Of a stretch of 8,047 nucleotides of DNA, positions 1 to 6,112 are shown piece by piece. The stretch comes from GCA-002840305 sp964609365 (GTDB lineage: Bacteria; Patescibacteriota; Patescibacteriia; Patescibacteriales; UBA12465), in contig CAZSRC010000031.1 in NCBI GenBank assembly GCA_964609365.1, positions 1 through 8,047 of the forward strand, given 5' to 3'. Each line of letters begins with the position of its first letter. Within the stretch, counting starts at the first letter, position 1. The notes below the pieces were generated by a model. That model worked only from the letters and a program-made list of their open reading frames with translations, ran no database searches and had not been told where the DNA came from. Both the position numbers and the translations under genes were made by a program.

Positions 1-1
1 C

Positions 2-70
2 GGCTTTATCAGGAATCTTGCAAGAATAGTGTCTAATGAAATGGGTACCTTCCAACTAGAAGTTCTATGA
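2..70 (+). other. Unassigned left-edge segment: possible gene C-terminus or RNA 3' end
   Basis: One plus frame is open from base 2 to a TGA at 68-70 and would encode 22 C-terminal residues ending TFQLEVL. Two features argue against a simple coding call. The first 80 bases are about 42% GC, clearly above the surrounding genes, and the stop is TGA whereas every confident gene here ends in TAA. A local rise in GC inside an AT-rich genome is typical of structured RNA, as in the tRNA at 7078. A short open stretch of this length is also expected by chance. I could not match it to a known RNA family. A hairpin followed by a T-run lies directly after it, so some plus-strand transcript probably ends here. 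Confidence 0.3.
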
Positions 71-86
71 GGGTGAAGGCTTTTTT
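48..86 (+). terminator. Probable intrinsic terminator of an upstream plus-strand transcript
   Basis: CCTTC at 48-52 pairs with GAAGG at 75-79, and AACT at 54-57 can pair with AGTT at 61-64 inside it. A run of six T follows at 81-86, and more T-rich sequence comes after. The stem is short and partly interrupted, so the call rests mainly on its position and the T-tract. A second, AT-only imperfect hairpin (105-130) followed by seven T (134-140) could act as a backup. Confidence 0.45.
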
Positions 87-157
87 ATTTTTATTATTCA
101 TAGGTTTTATTATATATAATTATATTAAAATAATTTTTTTGATGGATTTTCGCTGAA

Positions 158-2932
158 TTACTCTTTATAAAAATTATCAAAATCAAAATTAGAAATACCC
201 AAACTTAAAGACCTCATAATCTGAAAAGCATCTGCTGGTCGTCCTAAATAATGACGATTATTATTTACCGTATCAACATACCAAGCCTCACCTTTTTCTT
301 GAACTTGAAGAAATATTTTTCCAGAATTATTTTTAGCAAAACTTGAAATTATATCTTTATTATTTTTTTCTCCTGATATTAATATTTTATTTAAATCATT
401 ATTAGTAATACCAATTCCCTGCTCTCTCATAACTCTAAAAGCATCGGCTGGCCTTCCTAAATAATACATCTCTTGTTTATCTGGAGAAATATAATATGCT
501 CGCCCATCATCTTCTGTTTTTAAAATTATTTTTCCTTTAAGTTTTTGATACATTTGATCATTTTTTATTTCAATATTCTCTGAAATATTTTTTTCCGGAA
601 TATTAATTTTATCACTAGATAAAGATTTAATTGTAATCTCAGCTCTATTTATATAAAGATCAGTAAAAATAATTTTAATATCATTAACACTATCTTGATC
701 CAAGTCTAATTCTTTGCTCTCCCCCTTATTTAAAATTATTTTTTGAGGCTCTGAATAAAAAACTAAATATGCGATATTGCGATAAAGATCTATATCCTCA
801 ATTATAAAATGATGAGGAGCTAAACCCCAATTATCAGAACTTTGTCCTATTAAAAAATTATTTCTATTTGTAGTATAAGTTAAAAAATTAACTCCAAAAT
901 TATCAATAATACCAGCATCTAAAGTGTCTCCTATATTTCTACTAATAAAATCTAATAAACCATCTCCAACAGATCCAGGAAGTAAAACAGGACTACTAGC
1001 AATAAAATTATTATTATTTTCTGTATTTTCAGGCTCTTCGCTTTCTTCATCTTCACCCTCTTCGTCGTCATCCTCTGGAGCAATAGCACCGACAACTCTT
1101 TTTAATGTTGGTAAATTATTTTTATTTTTTTGCCAAATATTATCAAAATCCCAATTATCTAACATTGGATAATTTTGAGAATTATAAAAATAATTAAGAC
1201 CTGCCTCTTCTGAGATTGACTGACAATTTTGATCACCTCTAATAAAGGTAGTGCCATTATCATACATATAGCAAGAAAAGTCACTTGGGTAATCATGAGA
1301 ATTATACCAAGCACCACCAATTAGAGAAACTCCGGAGGAATTATAAGAACCAACCAAGGCCGCATAATTATGACTAGCATTAACCCTGCTTGTTGTAAAT
1401 GAATTTACAACATCTCCATTAGCACTATAACCAAGAAGTCCCCCAACAAAAGCTTTTCCACTAACTTCTCCCGTAGAATAAGAATTTTCTATTTTACCAG
1501 GATGAGCTAATCCACCAACTAGAGCAGAGACTCTGATATTATCGTCACTAAAAACATCGCCACTTTTACTTTCTACATTTCCAGTAGCATAACAATCTTT
1601 TATTAAAGAGTTGCTACCACCTACTAAAGCGCCAACCCTAGCTCCAAGAGCAAAAACATTTCCACTAGCATAAGATTCTAATATTTCACCCCCGTCAGAA
1701 ACACCGACCAATCCACCTGCATAAGAAGTATTTATGGGAAAAGAAAAATCATCCATATTAGCATTAACCTCACTGCTAGAATATGATCTATTTATTTTTC
1801 CAAATTCTAAATAACCAACCAAACCACCAACACCATAACCACCTAAACTAGTAACCGTTCCACTAGAATATGAATTATTAATAATTCCCTTGGCTATTCC
1901 AACCAAGGATCCAATAGTCCAATAACCAGTAACATTAGAAACAGAAAATGAATTTAAAATTTCTGTATAAGTATCAGCAACACCAATTAATCCACCGACA
2001 CCTTCTATTCCAGTAGCATAAACATTGGCAGAAGAAGATGAATCACTGATAATTGATGGATCATCTTCTGATAAAGCAGAAGCTCCACCTATTAATCCAC
2101 CTACATAAGAAGACCCCCTAACTACTCCTGAAAAATTTGCATTAGAAATACTAGAAAAACTACCAGCAACAAGTCCGCCAACATAATCATATCCATTAAC
2201 CTCTCCAGAAGCATTAATATTTTCAATACTTCCACCATCTAATAATCTAGCAGTTAAAGAAGCGGTTCTATCATATCCCTGAACAAATACATTTTCTAAA
2301 TTAAGATTTTTTATATTACCACTTACAGCTGAAAACAAAGCAATAAAATTACTATAATTTTTTATATACAAATTAGATATAGTGTATCCAGCTCCATCAA
2401 AATTGGCGCTAAAAGGATTTTCATTATCAGCAATTGGGGTAAAGCCACTAGCATAGGAATAATCAATTCTAACAACATTATAATTTAAAGGATTATTAAA
2501 ATTAACAATTCCATTCTCATAATCAACAGAATACTCACTTGGACTAAGAAGATTATAAGACGAAGAAGTAAAAATTCTATCAACAATCAATGATTTCACA
2601 TTAAGATTGATCTCGGTAGCTCCGGAACTTGGATAATAATAATCAACAGTATAAATACCATTTATATCATAATAATCATTCCAGGTTTTCGAGTCAGAGC
2701 AGTCTATATTATTTTTTAAAACAAAAGAAGAATCCAAATAACTGCCAACTAATTGTAATTGCTCACAACTAGCAAGTTGATAAGGATTTTCCACTGAGCC
2801 ATCACCACCAGAAAAATCAGAAACAGCTTGAGCAATTTTTGAATTAAAAAAAATAGATCCTAATATTGTTAAACTAATAACAATAGAAATAAACAAAAAT
2901 TTAATAAATTTATTTTGACTTTTCTTATTCAT
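158..2932 (-). CDS. Exported GLUG-repeat surface protein with duplicated C-terminal LGRPADAF units
   Basis: This 924-residue protein begins with a basic stretch and a hydrophobic segment (about residues 10-29), followed by IAQA, a plausible signal peptidase site after residue 36. The family-typical opening GGDGSVENPYQL follows. Residues 199-540 hold about a dozen GLUG-type units (VGGLVG followed some ten residues later by N/DSYSxGxV), closed by a W-D-F-D-x-I-W segment near 594-600. GLUG units fold as beta-helix-like repeats in adhesins and other surface proteins. A very acidic linker (619-640) leads to a domain with a D-x-D-x-x-x-D-I pattern (743-752). Two aligned 51-residue units then follow (800-850 and 871-921), each containing LGRPADAF. 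No LPXTG or C-terminal membrane segment is seen. The ATG at 2930-2932 is the start that provides the signal peptide. It has no clear Shine-Dalgarno sequence. The specific ligand is unknown, and adhesion or an envelope role is inferred. Confidence 0.85.
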   Translation of the reverse strand: MNKKSQNKFIKFLFISIVISLTILGSIFFNSKIAQAVSDFSGGDGSVENPYQLASCEQLQLVGSYLDSSFVLKNNIDCSDSKTWNDYYDINGIYTVDYYYPSSGATEINLNVKSLIVDRIFTSSSYNLLSPSEYSVDYENGIVNFNNPLNYNVVRIDYSYASGFTPIADNENPFSANFDGAGYTISNLYIKNYSNFIALFSAVSGNIKNLNLENVFVQGYDRTASLTARLLDGGSIENINASGEVNGYDYVGGLVAGSFSSISNANFSGVVRGSSYVGGLIGGASALSEDDPSIISDSSSSANVYATGIEGVGGLIGVADTYTEILNSFSVSNVTGYWTIGSLVGIAKGIINNSYSSGTVTSLGGYGVGGLVGYLEFGKINRSYSSSEVNANMDDFSFPINTSYAGGLVGVSDGGEILESYASGNVFALGARVGALVGGSNSLIKDCYATGNVESKSGDVFSDDNIRVSALVGGLAHPGKIENSYSTGEVSGKAFVGGLLGYSANGDVVNSFTTSRVNASHNYAALVGSYNSSGVSLIGGAWYNSHDYPSDFSCYMYDNGTTFIRGDQNCQSISEEAGLNYFYNSQNYPMLDNWDFDNIWQKNKNNLPTLKRVVGAIAPEDDDEEGEDEESEEPENTENNNNFIASSPVLLPGSVGDGLLDFISRNIGDTLDAGIIDNFGVNFLTYTTNRNNFLIGQSSDNWGLAPHHFIIEDIDLYRNIAYLVFYSEPQKIILNKGESKELDLDQDSVNDIKIIFTDLYINRAEITIKSLSSDKINIPEKNISENIEIKNDQMYQKLKGKIILKTEDDGRAYYISPDKQEMYYLGRPADAFRVMREQGIGITNNDLNKILISGEKNNKDIISSFAKNNSGKIFLQVQEKGEAWYVDTVNNNRHYLGRPADAFQIMRSLSLGISNFDFDNFYKE
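170..535 (-). repeat. Tandem pair of 51-residue C-terminal units with LGRPADAF core
   Basis: Residues 800-850 (bases 383-535) and 871-921 (bases 170-322) of the GLUG protein align without gaps. Both share GKI-x-L, then G-x-A-x-Y, then YLGRPADAF, MR, GI and N-x-D. The DNA uses different codons in the core of the two copies, so the duplication is old and kept by protein-level selection. I recall similar units at the C-termini of predicted secreted proteins in Candidate Phyla Radiation genomes but could not verify this here. Their function is not known to me. A terminal position suggests anchoring, export or surface attachment, which is inference. Confidence 0.8.
1313..2338 (-). repeat. GLUG repeat array (about 12 units)
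   Basis: The array covers residues 199-540 of the 924-residue protein. Clear units begin near residues 251, 277, 312, 339, 368, 405, 433, 468, 496 and 524, with degenerate ones at about 199 and 222. Each has a G-G/A-L-V/I-G turn followed by N/DSYSSG-x-V or a variant. Spacing is mostly 22-35 residues, and the longer units carry Ser/Asp-rich insertions. The units are diverged in sequence, so this is not a recent expansion. Confidence 0.85.
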
Positions 2933-2949
2933 ATAGTTCTTTAAAAATA

Positions 2950-3033
2950 TAATATTAGCAGTATATAAAGAAAATATAGCATATTTATAAAATATTGAAA
3001 AGTTTTTATAATTAAAATAATGCTAATATTAGC
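2950..3033. promoter_or_regulatory. Paired palindromic sites in the divergent intergenic region, possible operators
   Basis: TAATATTAGC occurs at 2950-2959 and again at 3024-3033. The right copy lies in a perfect 12-base palindrome GCTAATATTAGC (3022-3033), while the left copy keeps the 8-base palindromic core TAATATTA. TAATATTAGCA (2950-2960) and TGCTAATATTA (3021-3031) also form an exact 11-base inverted repeat. The palindrome centres are 74 bases apart, close to seven helical turns, so two bound dimers would face the same side of the DNA. The left site lies just after the predicted start of the minus-strand transcript and the right site lies between the two promoters. No regulator gene is in the window. 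Confidence 0.4.
2973..3001 (-). promoter_or_regulatory. Candidate promoter for the GLUG-repeat protein gene
   Basis: Read on the minus strand, TTTTCA (2996-3001, 4 of 6 matches to the -35 consensus) is followed after 17 bases by TATATT (2973-2978, 5 of 6 to the -10). Transcription would start near 2966, giving a leader of about 34 bases. Chance matches are frequent in sequence this rich in A and T. TATACT at 2960-2965 is an alternative -10. Confidence 0.4.
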
Positions 3034-3052
3034 CATTATCATTAAAAATCAC

Positions 3053-3081
3053 TTTCCAAAAATTATCAATTATATTATAAT
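3053..3081 (+). promoter_or_regulatory. Candidate promoter for the plus-strand gene run
   Basis: TTTCCA (3053-3058, 4 of 6 matches to the -35 consensus) is separated by exactly 17 bases from a consensus TATAAT (3076-3081). Transcription would start near 3088, about 25 bases before the ATG at 3114. It is the best-spaced sigma70-type promoter upstream of the five-gene run. Caution is due because the region is almost pure A and T. Confidence 0.5.
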
Positions 3082-3113
3082 AAAATTATATTAAAAAATT
3101 AATTTCAAAATAA

Positions 3114-4550
3114 ATGAAAAAAACATTATTCTTATTAATATTTAGTCTTTTTTTAATTCCGCTTAACTCACATGCTCAATCTCAATTTAATCCGGGTCTT
3201 CTGCTTAGTGATTATGATTTACTAAATTTTAATGGGATGGGTTTAAATGAAATACAAAAATTTTTAGAAGAAAAAAATAGCTATTTAGCAAATTATAAAA
3301 CAACTAGCTCTTATGGAAAGGAAAAGAGCGCAGCTGAAATTATTTATGATGCTGCTGTTAATAATTATGATTGCTCTGGAGTAAAATTAAGCGAAACTCC
3401 AACAGAAGAAGAAAGAGCTGCAAAATGCAAAAAAATAGGGACAGTTAATCCTAAATTTTTATTAGTACTACTACAAAAAGAACAAAGTTTAGTTGAAAGT
3501 AAAAATCCAAAAGAAAGTCAATTAGACTGGGCCACAGGATATGGTTGTCCAGATAGCTGGGCTTGCAATCCATACTTTAAAGGGTTCGGGAAACAAATAA
3601 ATAGTGCTGCATTACAATTTCGTTGGTATATGTTAAATCCAAATTCTTATAATTATAAAGAAGGTGGAACTTATACTTTTAAAAATAGATATGGAACAAT
3701 TGACAAAACTGAAATGGAGGTAACTATAGAAAATAAAGCTACTGCTGCTTTATATAATTATACCCCTCATGTTTATAATGGAAATTATAACTTCTGGGTT
3801 TTATGGAATAAATATTTTCCCTCTTATGGATATCCCAATGGAACAATATTAAAAGTTAATGATGATTATTGGATGATTCAAGATGGAATAAAAAGAAAAT
3901 TCAATAGTAAAAGTGTTCTTGCCTCTAGATACAATCCCGAAAGAGCAATATCCGTAAATCAATCTGATTTAAGTAACTACAGTGAGGGAGCCCCTATTAA
4001 ATTTCACAACTATTCAATAATTATGTCCCCCGAAGGAAGAATGTATTTATTAGTTGATAATAAAAAAAGATTAATATCCAGCAATGAAACATTTAAAAAG
4101 CTAGGATTTAATATCGAAGAGGTTCAAAATGCTTCTTGGCAAGATGTTAATTTATATCAAGATGGAAAAGATATTACAATCGCTTCTGTTTATCCAACTG
4201 GAGCTTTGTTGCAAAATAAAAAAACTGGTGGAGTATATTTTGTAATAGAAGAAACAAAATCACCAGTTCTTGATAAAATATTTTTAAAAACAAAGTTTAA
4301 AGATAAAACAATTGTCCCAGTAAGCGAAGAGGAGCTAGCTTCTTATCAAACTGTCTCTCCAGTTATTTTTGAAAATGGAGAAATATTAAAAGCTGATAAT
4401 GGGCCAGCTGTTTACCTAATTGAAAATGAAAAAAGAAGGGCTTTTTTAAGAGGTGATATTTTTGAAGAATTAGGTTATCAATGGAAAAATATAATAGTAG
4501 TATCGGAAAAAGTAATTAAACTTTATCCAGAAGGAGATTTTATTCAATAA
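3114..4550 (+). CDS. Secreted lysozyme-like protein with C-terminal beta-rich repeats
   Basis: The 478-residue product starts with a signal peptide (hydrophobic core about residues 4-17, NSHAQ near 18-22, likely cut after A21). Residues 112-236 look like a lysozyme/lytic-transglycosylase-type fold: NPKFLLVLLQKEQSLV, then ATGYGCPD (140-147), AALQFRWYM (165-173) and ATAALYNYTPH (209-219), ending NFWVLWNKYFP (226-236). This combination is known in predicted wall-acting proteins of Gram-positive bacteria and Candidate Phyla Radiation genomes, from memory. E123 in QKEQ occupies the place of the catalytic Glu in transglycosylases, which is inferred. Four Cys (87, 105, 145, 151) could form disulfides outside the cell. 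The rest (242-478) is four repeats. It is the first gene of the plus run, divergent from the GLUG protein. No Shine-Dalgarno precedes the ATG, and no upstream in-frame start fits the signal peptide. Enzymatic activity is unproven. Confidence 0.75.
   Translation: MKKTLFLLIFSLFLIPLNSHAQSQFNPGLLLSDYDLLNFNGMGLNEIQKFLEEKNSYLANYKTTSSYGKEKSAAEIIYDAAVNNYDCSGVKLSETPTEEERAAKCKKIGTVNPKFLLVLLQKEQSLVESKNPKESQLDWATGYGCPDSWACNPYFKGFGKQINSAALQFRWYMLNPNSYNYKEGGTYTFKNRYGTIDKTEMEVTIENKATAALYNYTPHVYNGNYNFWVLWNKYFPSYGYPNGTILKVNDDYWMIQDGIKRKFNSKSVLASRYNPERAISVNQSDLSNYSEGAPIKFHNYSIIMSPEGRMYLLVDNKKRLISSNETFKKLGFNIEEVQNASWQDVNLYQDGKDITIASVYPTGALLQNKKTGGVYFVIEETKSPVLDKIFLKTKFKDKTIVPVSEEELASYQTVSPVIFENGEILKADNGPAVYLIENEKRRAFLRGDIFEELGYQWKNIIVVSEKVIKLYPEGDFIQ
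3837..4547 (+). repeat. Four diverged repeats in the C-terminal half of the lysozyme-like protein
   Basis: Units lie at about residues 242-296, 297-352, 353-412 and 421-478. The shared pattern is G-x-I/L-L followed by a short gap, then V/M-Y-x-I/V with a charged turn and K-R-x-F or equivalent, a short helix ending in L-G-F/Y, then V-S-x-x-x-L-x-x-Y-x-x-G. The first and last are clearest (IKRKFNS and KRRAFLRGDIF). Such short beta-sheet units often form propellers or wall-binding modules, so a substrate-targeting role beside the lysozyme-like domain is inferred. Confidence 0.6.
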
Positions 4551-4554
4551 AAAT

Positions 4555-5367
4555 ATGATCAAATTAGCATATATATTACCGCACTCACCAATTTTAATAC
4601 CCAGTATTGGTAAAAAAAATATCAGCATATTAAATAGAACTATAGAATCTTTTCAAGAAGTTCAAGAAAAATTAATTGAAGAAAAAATTGATACTATTTT
4701 AATAATATCTCCGCACAAAAAAGAAGATGATTCAGAAATAAGTATAAATACTCATTTTGATTTAAGATTAAATTTTCAAGATTTTGGTGACTATTCTAGC
4801 AAGCTAAGATTAGAAAATGATATGGACTTGGCTTATCAAATTAAAGAATTTGCTGAAGAAGATTTTTATGTTAATTTAAAAGCAGAAAATCACCCAGACT
4901 ATGGAGTGTCAATTCCCCTTTATTGTCTTTTAAGTAAAAATAATCAAAAAATAAAAGAATTTAAAGGAAAAATTGTGCATATTAGTAGCACGAGATCAAA
5001 AGATTTAAGATATCATTATGAGTTTGCTAAAAAAATTAATAAATTTTTAGAATCTACAGAAAAAAGAATATTAATAATAGCCTCAGCCGAGCTTTCTCAT
5101 TGCTTAATAAATAGCGCCCCTGGAGGTTTTTTTCACAAAGCCTCACTTTTTGATGAAAAAACAATAGAAAACATTAAAAAAGGACCTAGTGGCTTTGAAA
5201 ATATTATAAATAGCGATGAAAAACTAGCCCTAGAGGCTAAGGAATGCGGTTTAAGACCAATAAGTCTGATGCTTGGCCTGATTAGCCATTTAGAAGTAAA
5301 ACCAAAAACTATGAGCTATCAAAAAGACTTAGGAGTTGGCTATTTGAGCATGGATATGGGTATATAA
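4555..5367 (+). CDS. Stand-alone LigB/MEMO-type class III extradiol dioxygenase-fold protein
   Basis: The 270-residue product resembles the LigB-type domain fused to AMMECR1 in many bacteria (AmmeMemoRadiSam system proteins A/B). Visible landmarks are LPHSPILIPSIG (H10), IISPHKK (H54), NHPDYGVSIPLY (112-123), SAELSHCL (H182), an E-C-G-L-R segment (230-234) and a C-terminal LGVGYLSMDMG. H10 and H54 fit the metal-binding histidines of the fold, and H182 fits the catalytic-side histidine. The usual DHG motif reads DYG here (Y116), so one conserved His is lost, although H113 lies three residues earlier. No AMMECR1 domain follows. The substrate is unknown, and a true ring-cleaving dioxygenase role is not supported by the neighbours. 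It starts four bases after the preceding stop and 15 bases before the next gene. Its nearest purine-rich motif, AGAAGGAG, ends about 18 bases before the ATG, too far for a standard ribosome site. Confidence 0.75.
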   Translation: MIKLAYILPHSPILIPSIGKKNISILNRTIESFQEVQEKLIEEKIDTILIISPHKKEDDSEISINTHFDLRLNFQDFGDYSSKLRLENDMDLAYQIKEFAEEDFYVNLKAENHPDYGVSIPLYCLLSKNNQKIKEFKGKIVHISSTRSKDLRYHYEFAKKINKFLESTEKRILIIASAELSHCLINSAPGGFFHKASLFDEKTIENIKKGPSGFENIINSDEKLALEAKECGLRPISLMLGLISHLEVKPKTMSYQKDLGVGYLSMDMGI

Positions 5368-5382
5368 ATTAGTTATATAAAT

Positions 5383-5634
5383 ATGGAAGATATAAAACAA
5401 ATTTTACAAAATAAAATTACAACTAAAAAAGCTCCCGCCTATCAATGGCAGGACCTGGCTTTAAAAGTTATACAGGATTTAAATGTTCCTAATTTTAAAA
5501 AATCTTCAGTTTTTAAAGCTTGTAAAGAAAATAATCATGCCACTATAACTAGAGCACTTAATGATACAAAAGAATTATGTCATGGTGGTCAAAAATGGCA
5601 ATATTTTTTTAAATTAGTTAATCCAAAAAAATAA
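5383..5634 (+). CDS. Small conserved-looking protein of unknown function upstream of def
   Basis: This 83-residue basic protein has no signal peptide or membrane segment, so it is probably cytoplasmic. It is predicted mostly helical: a charged N-terminal helix, YQWQDLALKVIQDLNVP (20-36), an SSVFKACKEN segment, ITRALNDTKELC, and an aromatic end GGQKWQYFFKLVN. The arrangement of short helices, two Cys and an aromatic tail might suit nucleic-acid or ribosome contact, but that is only a guess. The gene sits tightly between the dioxygenase-fold gene (15 bases before) and def (one base after), which argues that it is real and co-transcribed. I recall similar small proteins in other Candidate Phyla Radiation genomes but cannot name a family. 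No Shine-Dalgarno is visible. Confidence 0.65.
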   Translation: MEDIKQILQNKITTKKAPAYQWQDLALKVIQDLNVPNFKKSSVFKACKENNHATITRALNDTKELCHGGQKWQYFFKLVNPKK

Positions 5635-5635
5635 T

Positions 5636-6112
5636 ATGTTTGAAATAATAAAACATCCAAATAAAATATTGAGACAAAAATCTAAAGAAATTAATTTAGA
5701 TGAAATTAAAAATAAAGAATTTCAAAAATTAATAATAGAGATGACCGAAACTATGTTCAAAAAAGATGGGGCTGGATTAGCTGCTCCACAAATTGGAAAA
5801 AATATTAGAGTAATTATTGTTAATAAAAATAATAAAGCAATTATAATGATTAACCCAGAGATAAGTAAGAAATCATGGTCAAAAGAAATTGATCAAGAGG
5901 GCTGTCTTTCTGTTGTTGATAAAAAAGGTGAGATTTATTATTTACCAGTTTCTAGACATAAAAAAATTAATTGTATTTATTTTGATATTAAAGGAAAAAA
6001 ACAAAAAATAGAGGCAACAAATTTATTGGCCAGAATTATCCAACATGAAATCGATCATTTAGATGGAATTTTATTTATAGATAGAGCAATCGAAGATAAA
6101 AAAAATGAATAA
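5636..6112 (+). CDS. def: Peptide deformylase
   Basis: Peptide deformylase is a cytoplasmic metalloenzyme that removes the formyl group from the N-terminal methionine of new proteins as they leave the ribosome. All three family motifs are intact in its 158 residues: motif 1 GAGLAAPQIG (45-54), motif 2 EGCLS (88-92) with the metal ligand C90, and motif 3 QHEIDHLDG (136-144) with metal ligands H137 and H141 and catalytic E138. The length is at the short end of normal for the family. The start ATG lies one base after the TAA of the 83-residue gene, and its last eight bases overlap the fmt start, so translation of the three is probably coupled. No Shine-Dalgarno is evident. Pairing with fmt matches the widespread def-fmt arrangement. 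Confidence 0.97.
   Translation: MFEIIKHPNKILRQKSKEINLDEIKNKEFQKLIIEMTETMFKKDGAGLAAPQIGKNIRVIIVNKNNKAIIMINPEISKKSWSKEIDQEGCLSVVDKKGEIYYLPVSRHKKINCIYFDIKGKKQKIEATNLLARIIQHEIDHLDGILFIDRAIEDKKNE

Noticed and set aside
1..15. CGGCTTTATC-like string resembling the conserved GGCUUAU near the 3' end of RNase P RNA
   Set aside because: The match has an extra T, and some 60 bases follow before the terminator, whereas RNase P RNA normally ends shortly after that motif.
105..140. AT-only imperfect hairpin followed by seven T
   Set aside because: The stem has no G-C pairs and contains a mismatch. Such structures are common by chance here, so it is mentioned only as a possible backup to the hairpin at 48-86.
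924..1172. Plus-strand open frame encoding a Ser-rich 82-residue peptide
   Set aside because: It is the antisense of the acidic linker and neighbouring part of the GLUG protein. The Ser run is simply the complement of Glu/Asp codons, and it has no independent start signal.
1313..2338. Regularly spaced similar segments that might suggest a CRISPR array
   Set aside because: The similarity is at the protein level (GLUG units), the DNA repeats are not identical, and the reading frame is continuous.
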